DNA of 64,000 bases from a bacterium (GTDB taxonomy: Bacteria > Armatimonadota > Abditibacteriia > Abditibacteriales > Abditibacteriaceae), in the NCBI GenBank assembly GCA_004172935.1, contig SDZD01000003.1, forward strand, positions 124,001 to 188,000, in the 5' to 3' direction. Below are positions 25,792 to 34,594 of the stretch, piece after piece. Within the stretch, counting starts at the first letter, position 1. Each line of letters starts with the position of its first letter. The notes beneath the pieces were generated by a model. It saw nothing but the letters and a program-made list of their open reading frames with translations. It ran no database searches and was not told the DNA's origin. The translations under genes and the position numbers were made by a program.

Positions 25792-27216
25792 ATGCGTATT
25801 TCTTCGTTGTCGCGCGGTTTGGTTCTTGCCGCCCTGTGCATATATTCTCCGGTGTGTTTTGCTCAAGCTCCTGTTCGGGGTGCGATTGGCGGTCAGCCCG
25901 GTATGATGGGCGGTCAAGGCCAAGCAACCGTCGATAAGTCGGGACGCCCCCTCACTGGCCAGCTGGCGGCTGGGTTGGAACCCTTCGACGCCAAAATTTC
26001 GCCACTGCTACAAAAGTACGACATCCCCGGCTGCGTCATCGCGGTTATGGACAACGATAGTATTGTGATGGTGCGTGGTTATGGCTGGGCCGACAAAGAG
26101 GCTCGTGTTCCTATTTCGCCCGACTCGGTGTTCCGCATCGCGGATTTGTCGCAGACGGTCACGGCAACAGCCATTTTGATGCTGGCCGAAGAGGGCAAAT
26201 TGAAACTGGAAGCTCCGGTGTTGCCACTTCTTCCAGAATTGACTCCGCTTGATGGAGCAACGCCCGATCCGCGCTTGAGCAAAATCACCATCCGTCAGTT
26301 GTTGCAACATTCCGGTGGCTGGGACGAGGCCGCGACGTTCAATCCGTTCGATAGGCTCGGTCAGATTGCCACGACCGCTAAGGTTGCTTCGCCCCCTGAC
26401 ATCAACACCATCATCCGATATATGATGGGCCAGCCTTTGCAGTTCGACCCCGGCACCAAATCGGCTTATTCCAACTTCGGTTATTTGCTGTTGGGTAAAG
26501 TCGTCGAAAAGGTGAGTGGCTTAGGGTATGAGGACTACCTGAACTCCAAGCTGTTCGACAAAATGGGCACACAAAGCTTCCGTCTGGGAGCTACGCGCAA
26601 GCAAGAGCGCGACTTGAACGAAGTCAAATACTATGACTACAAGGGCGCTCCTTCAGCGACCTCATTGTTCGACGCCCCGGCGATGGCTCCGCGCCCCGAT
26701 GGCAGCGTAGGAATGGAAGTGCGCGGCGGCAGCAGTGGTTGGATTGCCAATGCTTCCGATTACCTGCGCTTCCTCAGCGTTGTCGATGCTGTTGAAACTG
26801 TGACCGATGTGTTGTCCTATAACACTCTGGTTGAAGTGGCACGCCGTCCCGACTATGGTTTGAAGGACGAAACCTACTGGGGGTTGGGATGGATGGTGCG
26901 CCCTACGCGCGCCTACGACCCCAAATTCCCTAACACCCACAAGCCAGAGGTTTATGGCAGTTGGTGGCACGAGGGTTCAATGCCCGGCTCCAGTGTGTTC
27001 GCTGCACGCGATTCCAATGGCCGCGCCTGGGTCGCGCTGTTCAACTCGCATCCACAGGACAGCAAAGCATGGAGCAACGACATGATGGAAGCACTCGACA
27101 TGGCGATGGCCGATTCGCAGTTCAACGAGAATCCCGGCGGTGGCGAAGACCCCAACAATCCGGGCTTGAATCCAGGAATGATCCCGAACGAAGGGAACGG
27201 GAACTTCGACCAGTAA
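25792..27216 (+). CDS. Exported serine-hydrolase (class C beta-lactamase fold) homologue lacking SxxK
   Basis: A 474-residue exported protein (signal peptide to 'SPVCFAQA'). The fold is clear: 'LLQKYDIPGCVIAVMDNDSIVMVRGYGWAD', 'ITIRQLLQHSGGWDEA', 'KSAYSNFGYLLLGKVVEKVSG' (the YxN motif) and 'GSWWHEGSMPGS' (the HxG strand). But where relatives have 'FRIASxSK' with the catalytic Ser and Lys, this one reads 'FRIADLSQTVTATAI'; Ser is Asp and Lys is Gln. It should therefore lack acyl-enzyme activity and may be a binding protein. A Gly/Asn/Pro-rich tail ends it. A strong terminator follows. Confidence 0.88.
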   Translation: MRISSLSRGLVLAALCIYSPVCFAQAPVRGAIGGQPGMMGGQGQATVDKSGRPLTGQLAAGLEPFDAKISPLLQKYDIPGCVIAVMDNDSIVMVRGYGWADKEARVPISPDSVFRIADLSQTVTATAILMLAEEGKLKLEAPVLPLLPELTPLDGATPDPRLSKITIRQLLQHSGGWDEAATFNPFDRLGQIATTAKVASPPDINTIIRYMMGQPLQFDPGTKSAYSNFGYLLLGKVVEKVSGLGYEDYLNSKLFDKMGTQSFRLGATRKQERDLNEVKYYDYKGAPSATSLFDAPAMAPRPDGSVGMEVRGGSSGWIANASDYLRFLSVVDAVETVTDVLSYNTLVEVARRPDYGLKDETYWGLGWMVRPTRAYDPKFPNTHKPEVYGSWWHEGSMPGSSVFAARDSNGRAWVALFNSHPQDSKAWSNDMMEALDMAMADSQFNENPGGGEDPNNPGLNPGMIPNEGNGNFDQ

Positions 27217-27223
27217 AAGCTAA

Positions 27224-27252
27224 AAGGCGCCGAAAATTCGGCGCCTTTTTTC
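27224..27252 (+). terminator. Intrinsic terminator (copy 1 of a duplicated unit)
   Basis: The stem AAGGCGCCGAA/TTCGGCGCCTT, with only an AA loop, is followed by TTTTTT. It sits only 28 bp before the next start codon. Near-identical to the terminator at 27572. Confidence 0.85.
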
Positions 27253-27279
27253 ATTGGTTTGCGTCTTGATTATCTCGCA

Positions 27280-27555
27280 ATGGAACCCCCGATTCCCTCA
27301 CCACATGGTGGTACTAAAGTACAGAGTGCGCCGCCACTTTCTCATCCCCTTCTCTTGCTTATGGCCATTGCAGTGGGGTTACTTTTTTCGATCAGTGGCA
27401 TCGCTCAGATTTTTATGTGGTGGACTGCGCCCTTGACGATGCGAGAGCCTTTTCCCCGTATAGATGCTCTACTGACATTCGCAACAGGATTTTTTCTGAC
27501 GGGTATTGGGATTTGGGGCTTTGTTCAGAGGAGATACAACGCCACACATCGTTGA
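27280..27555 (+). CDS. Small two-helix membrane protein, copy A
   Basis: A 91-residue protein starting 'MEPPIPSPHGG'. Two hydrophobic helices: 'LLLLMAIAVGLLFSISGIAQIFMWW' region (~30-52) and 'LTFATGFFLTGIGIWGF' (~66-83), with a basic C-terminus ('QRRYNATHR'). I know no family. It is the paralogue of the next gene. The ATG is only 28 nt beyond a terminator and lacks an SD sequence; GATTAT lies 6 nt upstream in both copies, so leaderless transcription is plausible. Confidence 0.65.
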   Translation: MEPPIPSPHGGTKVQSAPPLSHPLLLLMAIAVGLLFSISGIAQIFMWWTAPLTMREPFPRIDALLTFATGFFLTGIGIWGFVQRRYNATHR

Positions 27556-27571
27556 ATATGGTTGGTGTTAT

Positions 27572-27599
27572 GGGCGCCGAAAATTCGGCGCCTTTTTTC
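27572..27599 (+). terminator. Intrinsic terminator (copy 2 of a duplicated unit)
   Basis: GGCGCCGAA/TTCGGCGCC stem with an AA loop and a TTTTTT tail, 28 bp before the start codon of copy B. Confidence 0.8.
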
Positions 27600-27626
27600 G
27601 TTGGTTTACGTCTCGATTATCTCGCA

Positions 27627-27914
27627 ATGCAACCCCCGATTCCCTCACCGCATGGTGACTCGATACCGCCACGGTTATCTGAGTCCGCTTCGCCTCCTCG
27701 GAGCATTGCCTTCTTCATATTCATCTTTGTGTTGGGAGTGGCGTGTTGTGGAGTGGCAACCCTAGAGTCAGTGTTGATAATAAATTCGCTCCGTAATGGC
27801 CCATTTCCTGTACCACCAATTCAGGAGACGATTTTGTGGTTGGCTGCAGGTCTACTGCTATTTGGAGTGGGGATTCGAGGAATGCTTTCTTGGAGGCGCC
27901 GCGCCAGTCGGTAA
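27627..27914 (+). CDS. Small two-helix membrane protein, copy B
   Basis: A 95-residue paralogue of copy A starting 'MQPPIPSPHGD'. The hydrophobic helices are 'IAFFIFIFVLGVACCGVATL' (~26-47) and 'ILWLAAGLLLFGVGIRGML' (~69-88), ending in a basic 'SWRRRASR'. The N-terminal 10 residues are almost identical to copy A while the rest has drifted, retaining the two-helix layout and the final Gly-x-Gly-Ile segment. Function unknown. Confidence 0.65.
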   Translation: MQPPIPSPHGDSIPPRLSESASPPRSIAFFIFIFVLGVACCGVATLESVLIINSLRNGPFPVPPIQETILWLAAGLLLFGVGIRGMLSWRRRASR

Positions 27915-28056
27915 CTCCCTATTTTTTCGGCACAACTGCTACAAATAGTCATAAAAAATTCGTCCATTTTAATTCCGATGAATAAAATCGGATTTTGGAT
28001 TTAACCTGACTATACTGCACGAAGGGCATTCTGAGATTGTCCACATATTCCGAACC

Positions 28057-28836
28057 ATGAAGAACCTACTTCCCACGAAAAAACAACAAGGCGCATTCAC
28101 TCTTATAGAATTGTTGGTCGTAATCGCTATAATCGCGATACTGGCTTCGATTCTGTTTCCCGTCTTTGCTCAAGCGCGAGGCAATGCCCGCCGCGCTACC
28201 AGTTTGAGCAACTTGAAGCAGTTGGCTTTAGCCTTCACGATGTACACGCAGGATTACGATGAGAGCCTGCCCAACTCGCGCAGCTTTCCCCCATCAGCAC
28301 GTTATCCATGCCAGGTCGTTCCTTACACCAAATCCGGGGCGGTCTTCTTCTCGCCTCAAAACTCTAACAGCTACACCGATACGGTTGGGCGTGTGAACAG
28401 CGAGTGCAAAGCGGGCGATTTCAGCTTGCCGGTTTATACGTTCTCGGTGTGGCCCGACTACGGCTACAACATGCAATATCTGGCAGCCGGAACCCCATTC
28501 ACGACAACAGGAATCCAGCGTTTGGCAGCGGTAAACAGTCCCTCGGAAACCATCTTGGTGGCTTCATCGGCGTTTCAGGATTGGACTTCCTATGGCATTC
28601 ACTACATCAATCCTCCTTCGAGTTGGAGCGGTTGGAGTGGCTCCGGTCAGCCACTCTCGCCTGATAACGTCGGGAAAGTCTCGCCGCGTTATGTCGGTGG
28701 TACGGTCGCTATTGCCTTCGTTGATGGGCACGTCAAAGCGATGCGTCTTCCCGCGTTGCGTGGCCCTGAGCCAGACGCAAGTGCAACGCTCGACCAGAAG
28801 CGTGCCTCCCACGACCAACTTTGGGACTTGAACTAA
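28057..28836 (+). CDS. Pseudopilin-like exported protein (DUF1559-type, prepilin signal)
   Basis: A 259-residue protein with a type IV prepilin/pseudopilin leader: a basic N-terminus, processing site G-A-FTLIE at residue ~13 and a long hydrophobic helix '[19 protein letters not shown]'. '[30 protein letters not shown]' is the conserved start of the globular domain and '[15 protein letters not shown]' its closing H-x-DGH-type strand. Such proteins are abundant in Planctomycetes and Armatimonadota and are thought to be exported through a type II/IV pilus-like machine. The following 81-aa gene is probably co-transcribed. Confidence 0.9.
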   Translation: MKNLLPTKKQQGAFTLIELLVVIAIIAILASILFPVFAQARGNARRATSLSNLKQLALAFTMYTQDYDESLPNSRSFPPSARYPCQVVPYTKSGAVFFSPQNSNSYTDTVGRVNSECKAGDFSLPVYTFSVWPDYGYNMQYLAAGTPFTTTGIQRLAAVNSPSETILVASSAFQDWTSYGIHYINPPSSWSGWSGSGQPLSPDNVGKVSPRYVGGTVAIAFVDGHVKAMRLPALRGPEPDASATLDQKRASHDQLWDLN

Positions 28837-28877
28837 TTATCGTATTGGCCTGAGGCCATTAATTGAAGGAAAACGAT

Positions 28878-29123
28878 ATGCAGCAATCACTCAAGGGATG
28901 GCAGATAGCGCTTGCCGGAGTCCTCGTCGCAATTCTGCTCGGTTTCGGTATTTGGAGGGTGTTGCAGCCGGAGAACTATGCGTCGTCGGCTGAAATGACA
29001 CCGATGGCTCCCGGACCCATGAAAGATCATGTTGCGCCCGATTCGCAAGAACTCAAAGATTTTGCCGCCAAGATGAAGAAGGATGTCGATGAGGGCAAAG
29101 TGGACCCCTCATTGAAACGGTAA
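28878..29123 (+). CDS. Small membrane-anchored protein after the pseudopilin
   Basis: An 81-residue protein with one N-terminal helix ('WQIALAGVLVAILLGFGIWRVL') and a hydrophilic tail that ends Lys/Asp-rich ('ELKDFAAKMKKDVDEGKVDP'). ATG 28878 has AAGGA 8 nt upstream. It begins 41 bp after the pseudopilin stop with no terminator between, and a terminator follows. Similar short anchored proteins often accompany these pseudopilins; the role is unknown. Confidence 0.75.
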   Translation: MQQSLKGWQIALAGVLVAILLGFGIWRVLQPENYASSAEMTPMAPGPMKDHVAPDSQELKDFAAKMKKDVDEGKVDPSLKR

Positions 29124-29134
29124 CCCGGTTGTAA

Positions 29135-29180
29135 GAAGCCATCGCTTACTTTGTGCAGAGTGCGATGGCTTCATTCTTTT
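29135..29180 (+). terminator. Intrinsic terminator closing the pseudopilin unit
   Basis: The stem AAGCCATCGC/GCGATGGCTT (29136-29171) encloses a 16-nt loop and is followed by TTCATTCTTTT. It separates two convergent units. Confidence 0.7.
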
Positions 29181-29184
29181 AGAA

Positions 29185-30261
29185 CTATAGGCCCCGTTTC
29201 ACCGCAGATGCGGGGCGCAGCACCAGACTCCGCGACACTCGATAGCCAGTCACTTTTTTCTCGAAGGCAGCGAGGGCAGGTTCGCTTAAAAATGCCTTGC
29301 TGGGTAGATTGACCTTAGAGGCTCGATTGGAGGTATCGAAAACTGTGTCGCACAGGAAAACGATTTGGCCCCATTCAGTAGGGACCTTTCGGATGTCGAA
29401 GGTGAACAGCGATTTCGCACCGCCATAACCCAATGAATGGGAGATGGAACGGCAAATTCCAAATTCTATAGGCGAGTAAGTCCAGAGCGTGCGTTGCTGA
29501 GAGCCTTGCATAGCCACAACGCGCATACATTCGCGCCGATTTTCCAGGCGTGACATCACTCTCACTTGAATAAGAGTTTTGTCGCTGCCCCAAATCGGTG
29601 GTTGTAATTGCAGCATCACCGGGCCGTATTGTTGGGCGTTGTAGGGCAAGGGAATAGTGCGTTTCCATGTCGCGGCACCATCCATCTGCGCCCAACCTTC
29701 TAATTCTCCGCGAGGTAAAGGACGGGGATATAATCCGTAATCGTCAATCGGAATGACCACTGTTTCACTTTGCCATTCGAGGCTTTGTGTATCGACAGGA
29801 AAAGTGGTCTGGTCGATTGCATAGCGATGCGAGTGGGTGGCCTTATTATTTCCCTGAAAGGTGGCGACTCGGCTTTTCGTAGTCCCAGTGCTGACTTCTC
29901 CTTCGATGAGATTGGAATTCCAGATTTTTGAGGTGGTGTCCTGCTGCCACGCCACAATTGGCCCGCGAGGAGTGTGGGCAATGATGCTTTCGTTCCAGCC
30001 GAGGCGATAGCCAGCTTTAGGGCCGCCGCTTAATTTCGCCGTCCAGCCAAACCCAATTCGCTCGTTTTCGGACATACCATAGCCTTTTATGGGAGTTGGA
30101 ACATGATTTTTTGGCGGCCACACCTTATCGAGTTGCACCGAAAGCGCGATGGTGGGAGTACGAAAGCGCTTTTGCCACCGATCCCAGCCAAACAGACCCC
30201 CGATGAGGACGACAGGAAGACAGAGCAGGGTGAGTTCGCGTGCAAGGGAACGGCTTGGCAT
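29185..30261 (-). CDS. Membrane-anchored protein of unknown family, paralogue 1
   Basis: A 358-residue protein with one N-terminal membrane helix ('ELTLLCLPVVLIGGLFGW', preceded by basic residues) and a large extracytoplasmic part. It is a tandem paralogue of the gene at 30279: shared features are 'GFGWTAKLSGGPKAGYRLGWNESIIAHT', 'ATHSHRYAID', 'QSLEWQSETVVIP', 'WGQIVFLCDTVFD' and the nearly identical end 'GYRVSRSLVLRPAS'. I do not recognise the family. The pattern of alternating aromatic and charged residues suggests beta-sandwich domains. It begins 17 bp after its paralogue stops. Confidence 0.8.
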   Translation of the reverse strand: MPSRSLARELTLLCLPVVLIGGLFGWDRWQKRFRTPTIALSVQLDKVWPPKNHVPTPIKGYGMSENERIGFGWTAKLSGGPKAGYRLGWNESIIAHTPRGPIVAWQQDTTSKIWNSNLIEGEVSTGTTKSRVATFQGNNKATHSHRYAIDQTTFPVDTQSLEWQSETVVIPIDDYGLYPRPLPRGELEGWAQMDGAATWKRTIPLPYNAQQYGPVMLQLQPPIWGSDKTLIQVRVMSRLENRRECMRVVAMQGSQQRTLWTYSPIEFGICRSISHSLGYGGAKSLFTFDIRKVPTEWGQIVFLCDTVFDTSNRASKVNLPSKAFLSEPALAAFEKKVTGYRVSRSLVLRPASAVKRGL

Positions 30262-30278
30262 GGAGAGGGGAATGGGGA

Positions 30279-31328
30279 TTATTTGGCAGGGGAGGCAGGG
30301 CGTAGCACTAAGCTTCGCGACACTCGATAGCCACCTACTTTTTTCTCGAAGGCATCAAGTTGTTTTTGCGTCCATTTGGCGGCAGAGGGAGGGACAATGC
30401 CAGCGCGTTTATTGATGTCGAACACGGTGTCGCACAGAAAAGTTACTTCGCCCCATGAGGCCGGGACGCGGTTTAAGTCGAAAGTGAGCGATTCGCCATC
30501 TCGTGCCGAGTAGCCGCCGTTGCCGATGCTTTGACAGTAGGTGTTAATGCTATCGGCGTCAGTCCACAGCACTCGTTTGGTTTTGCCATCGAAGGTGCTT
30601 AGACTGCGGAACGCGCGGCGATTGAGGCGGCGCGATAGAACCTCGACTTTAATCTCGTTATTATTGCTGCCGAGGTGAGGCGATTTTTGGCTGCGAATGA
30701 TGACGGGATTTTTGGGGTTATAGGGCAGCGCAACGTTGCGTTGCCATTTGACTGCGCCATCTATTTGTGCCCAGTTCTCTAATGTCGTAGAAGGCAGCGG
30801 CGATTGCCAGATGTCGGCGTTGTTGGAGGGGATGGCGACTATTTCGCCTTGCCATTCGAGGTTCTGTGTGTCGAGCGGGAGAGCCAGCTCATCGACTTCG
30901 TAGCGGTGGGAATGGGTGGAGCGGTTTAAGTTCTGCGACGACGAAAAAGTACAGTTGACTGGAGTGGTGAAATAGAAACCTGAGATTGCGTCGAGTTGCC
31001 ATGCTTTGGGGGCTGTGTTTTGCTTCCAGACAACAACCGAGCCGCTGCGTGTTTTGGCGATGATGCGTTCGTTCCAGCCGAAGCGGTAGCTTGGTTCGGG
31101 GCCGCCTTTGAGGTTGGCAACCCACCCGAAACTCAGCTTTTCGTCGGGGCTAAAACCGAATGGTTTGGCAAGGGTAGGTAGCTTGCCGTCGAAATCCATA
31201 TCCACTGTGAGTTCGATATTGGGGGTGTAAAGACGCTTTTGCCATTGGCCCCAACCGAATATGCCGCCAATGAGGGCGATGGGGAGGCAGAGCAGAGTTA
31301 TTTCGCGCAAAAATGAGCGGCGGGACAT
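30279..31328 (-). CDS. Membrane-anchored protein of unknown family, paralogue 2
   Basis: A 349-residue protein from ATG 31328. The N-terminal helix 'EITLLCLPIALIGGIFGWGQW' matches that of the next gene almost residue for residue, and the C-terminal 'KKVGGYRVSRSLVLRPAS' is shared. The middle has diverged. It lies between the VIT/vWA gene and its paralogue on the same strand, so all three may form one unit. ATG 31328 is preceded by CCCCTCTTCC instead of an SD sequence. The frame is open 9 codons further upstream to a GTG inside a palindrome. Confidence 0.8.
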   Translation of the reverse strand: MSRRSFLREITLLCLPIALIGGIFGWGQWQKRLYTPNIELTVDMDFDGKLPTLAKPFGFSPDEKLSFGWVANLKGGPEPSYRFGWNERIIAKTRSGSVVVWKQNTAPKAWQLDAISGFYFTTPVNCTFSSSQNLNRSTHSHRYEVDELALPLDTQNLEWQGEIVAIPSNNADIWQSPLPSTTLENWAQIDGAVKWQRNVALPYNPKNPVIIRSQKSPHLGSNNNEIKVEVLSRRLNRRAFRSLSTFDGKTKRVLWTDADSINTYCQSIGNGGYSARDGESLTFDLNRVPASWGEVTFLCDTVFDINKRAGIVPPSAAKWTQKQLDAFEKKVGGYRVSRSLVLRPASPAK

Positions 31329-31334
31329 GGAAGA

Positions 31335-31360
31335 GGGGAGTGCGAAATTTCGCACTCCCC
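31335..31360. repeat. Perfect 26-bp palindrome upstream of paralogue 2
   Basis: GGGGAGTGCGAAA followed directly by TTTCGCACTCCCC. It lies between the stop of the VIT/vWA gene and the start of the next gene. It has no T tract, so it is either an operator, an mRNA processing hairpin or a translation-masking hairpin just upstream of the ATG. Confidence 0.6.
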
Positions 31361-31367
31361 CCCAAGG

Positions 31368-33788
31368 TTATTTGAACTTTGGTGTGTCTACCAGTCCCAC
31401 ACCTTCAAGGGCGGCGAGTTCATCGAGTTTGTCACTCGAAATTGTTCCCATCACCAGTTTGCCGGGAGTCAGAACCGCGCTTTGCGTCCAGCCGAGGGTT
31501 TTGAGTTTGGCGGCGAATGCGGCTTTGGCTGCTTCGGTGGCGAGAGGCGATAGCCAGATTTGAACCGTCACTTTTTCGGCGGTCGTTTTGGCCGCGAGTT
31601 TGGCGACTGTATCGCTCATCTTGGCGTTGCGGATGGCCTTGATACGGTCTTCGGGCTTCATCGCCGCCAGACTTTCAGGAGTGGGGGGAGCAGATGGACG
31701 CCGCACTCCTGATTCCGAGTCATCCGCATCTCTCATTGCCTGAGATTGGGCGCGTAGCGCGGGGCTGGGGAGCGCGATACTCCTCCTTGCCATGTAAAGC
31801 GTGGTACCTCCAGGAAGGCCCAATTTAGCTTTTTCGGCGCCGAAGATGCCTTCGTAGCTGACGCCGTCGGCCATTTCGACGGGGACTTCGACGGTTTTCT
31901 GTTGGCCTCCGACATTAACGATGGTGGGTTCGACGGCTACGAAACTGGTGTAAGGACTCATCAAGTTGTAGTCGAGAGCGACTTTGGTGATTTGCTCTTT
32001 CAGTTCTTTGGAGGTTTCGCCCGAAATTTGTTGGTTGGGTGAGGTGTTGGACAGGTCTTCGATTTTCTGGCGTGCCCATGCGCTGGGCAGGCCTTCGCCG
32101 TCTTTGGAATCGGCCTTGGAGAAATCGACGTAAACACGCTGGCTCCACGGTTTGCCTGCCGAGCGACCGCTGACGATGAGATCGCCCGCGACGGGACGAG
32201 TGAAGCGACCTGTTAGAACCACAGGGGTACTTTCAAAGACATCGGGCACAACTTTGGGGAAGACCTCGGCGGTGGGCAAACCCTGCCAGTCGGTTTTTAC
32301 GTCGAGTAGCACCGGGTTGGCGACACGGTCATAAAAACGCGCCGCCAGTTTTTGTCCGTCCTCGTTAAGTAGGGCATATTCGGGAACGCCGCGCCCTTCG
32401 CGTGCCATGCCATCTATGAGGTGGCGATTGACGCTGTTGCCAACGCCAAAGGGAAACATACGCACGCTTTTGCGGTGCTGGCGAATATAGCTCAAGATGT
32501 CCGCTTCGTCGCCAACATAGCCGTCTGTCATGAAACACACGATGCGAGGACGGTTGACATCGTCGGGGATTTTGAGGGCGAAGTCAGTCGCTTTCAGAAT
32601 ATCGGTCCCCCCGGCGCCTTGAAGTGGTTTGAGATAGTTGAGCGCTTTTTGAATGTTCGCGGGTGTGGCCTCGACGGGTTTGGGGAAGCAGGGGAAAACA
32701 GTGGTCGTGAAGCCGAGAAGCTGGAAGGTATCGCCGGGGTTGAGGTTGCCAATGCAATAACGCATCGTTTCTTTGGCCTTCTCGATGGGGGCGCCGCTTT
32801 GTGAGCCAGTCTGGTCGATGACGAAGACCATCTCTTTGGGGGCGATTTGCGCTTTGGGAGCATCCATCGGTGGTTGTACCACGAGTTGAAACCAGCCGCC
32901 GCCTTTGCCATCGCTACGAACGACGAGTCCGGTTTGTAGCTTGTTATCGCGTGGGGCGTAGCGCAAGATGAAATCTTTGTTGGGCAAGGTGGCGCCATCT
33001 TTGAGCGAAATTTGTGCTTCGCTGTCGCCCTGTTTGTTGACGACGATGGGGTGAAGTGCCGAAGTGATGTCACCGAGGGGAACCGCGCTTTGCAGATGCA
33101 CCTGCATCGTCAGGTCGTGTCCGGCCTTAGTGCCTTTCGGGGTGATGGGTGGGGTAATTTTTTCGGCGTCGGGTGTGGCGGGCGTCACGAAACGGGGGCC
33201 GACGACGGTGGGGAACTCCCATTCGTATTTGCCCGCGCGGTAAACGATGGGCTGAGTAAATGAAATCTCGACGCTGATTTTCTGGCCGGGAATGATGTTG
33301 GCGACGCGCTGAGTGAAAATATTCGGGCGCTCCTGGTCAAGCAGGGCGGCATTCTGGCCGTTGGCTTTGGCCTGTTGGTAAATCTGCGCCGCCTCTTCGC
33401 GCTTTTTGATTTGCCCTACAATCCGGCGTGCCCCGATTTTGAAGGTCATGCCATCGACGGCAGCATCATGGGGGAGCGGGAAGGTGTAGAGCGCTTCGAT
33501 TGGTGTCTTCGAGGGATTGGAGAAGTTCTGCGTCACCACGACTCGCGCCATCTGTCCGGCGATGTCGGAGCGAACCTCGGTGTTTTCCAGTGGACAGATG
33601 CTCTGGACTTCGCCCTTATCGTTCAGGATGGAAAGGCCCAGTGGCGGTGTCGCAATAGATGGGCGTGATGGCTTTCCCGGAGGTGACGGAAAAACTGGGC
33701 GCCGCCCAGTGGGACGCGCTACCTGCGCTTGCGCGAAGGTGCCCAACAGCAGCGTAAAGGCCGTGAGATGGAGCAGAGGTTTCATCAT
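31368..33788 (-). CDS. Exported VIT and von Willebrand factor A domain protein
   Basis: An 806-residue protein. Signal peptide to 'FAQAQ', then a VIT domain (~45-180: 'VRSDIAGQMARVVVTQNFSNPS', 'IEALYTFPLPHDAAVDGMTF', 'REEAAQIYQQAKANGQNAALL'), then a vWA domain opening 'EMVFVIDQTGSQSGAPIEKAK'. The MIDAS reads D-Q-T-G-S, with Thr for the first Ser, so metal binding is probably kept. 'RIVCFMTDGYVGDEADIL' is the second MIDAS strand. The C-terminal third resembles other VIT proteins of unknown role. Probably an adhesion or surface-complex protein. It diverges from the pyrimidine operon. Confidence 0.9.
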   Translation of the reverse strand: MMKPLLHLTAFTLLLGTFAQAQVARPTGRRPVFPSPPGKPSRPSIATPPLGLSILNDKGEVQSICPLENTEVRSDIAGQMARVVVTQNFSNPSKTPIEALYTFPLPHDAAVDGMTFKIGARRIVGQIKKREEAAQIYQQAKANGQNAALLDQERPNIFTQRVANIIPGQKISVEISFTQPIVYRAGKYEWEFPTVVGPRFVTPATPDAEKITPPITPKGTKAGHDLTMQVHLQSAVPLGDITSALHPIVVNKQGDSEAQISLKDGATLPNKDFILRYAPRDNKLQTGLVVRSDGKGGGWFQLVVQPPMDAPKAQIAPKEMVFVIDQTGSQSGAPIEKAKETMRYCIGNLNPGDTFQLLGFTTTVFPCFPKPVEATPANIQKALNYLKPLQGAGGTDILKATDFALKIPDDVNRPRIVCFMTDGYVGDEADILSYIRQHRKSVRMFPFGVGNSVNRHLIDGMAREGRGVPEYALLNEDGQKLAARFYDRVANPVLLDVKTDWQGLPTAEVFPKVVPDVFESTPVVLTGRFTRPVAGDLIVSGRSAGKPWSQRVYVDFSKADSKDGEGLPSAWARQKIEDLSNTSPNQQISGETSKELKEQITKVALDYNLMSPYTSFVAVEPTIVNVGGQQKTVEVPVEMADGVSYEGIFGAEKAKLGLPGGTTLYMARRSIALPSPALRAQSQAMRDADDSESGVRRPSAPPTPESLAAMKPEDRIKAIRNAKMSDTVAKLAAKTTAEKVTVQIWLSPLATEAAKAAFAAKLKTLGWTQSAVLTPGKLVMGTISSDKLDELAALEGVGLVDTPKFK

Positions 33789-33853
33789 TCGCGTTCGACT
33801 AAAGGGTGTGTATTTATGTTCCGTGATTAATTTGTGTGAATTGTCTCGTTGAA

Positions 33854-33882
33854 TTGACTAAAGGGTGAAAGGGCCTTATAAT
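33854..33882 (+). promoter_or_regulatory. Promoter of the pyrimidine operon
   Basis: TTGACT (33854-33859) and TATAAT (33877-33882) are separated by 17 nt, a near-consensus sigma-70 promoter. GACTAAAGGGTG, overlapping the -35 element, also occurs 58 bp upstream (33798-33809) in the same orientation. Confidence 0.75.
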
Positions 33883-33899
33883 TTCCCAGACCGTCTTTT

Positions 33900-34574
<675 letters not shown>

Positions 34575-34594
34575 TTATTGGTGGCTGAACGACC

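Larger units (their letters stand above)
27226..27657 (+). repeat. Tandem duplication with 85-bp direct repeats
   Basis: Positions 27226-27310 and 27573-27657 align without gaps with five mismatches by my count. Each copy spans a terminator, a short leader and the first ~10 codons of a small membrane protein gene. The rest of the two genes has diverged at DNA level but not in layout. Confidence 0.85.
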
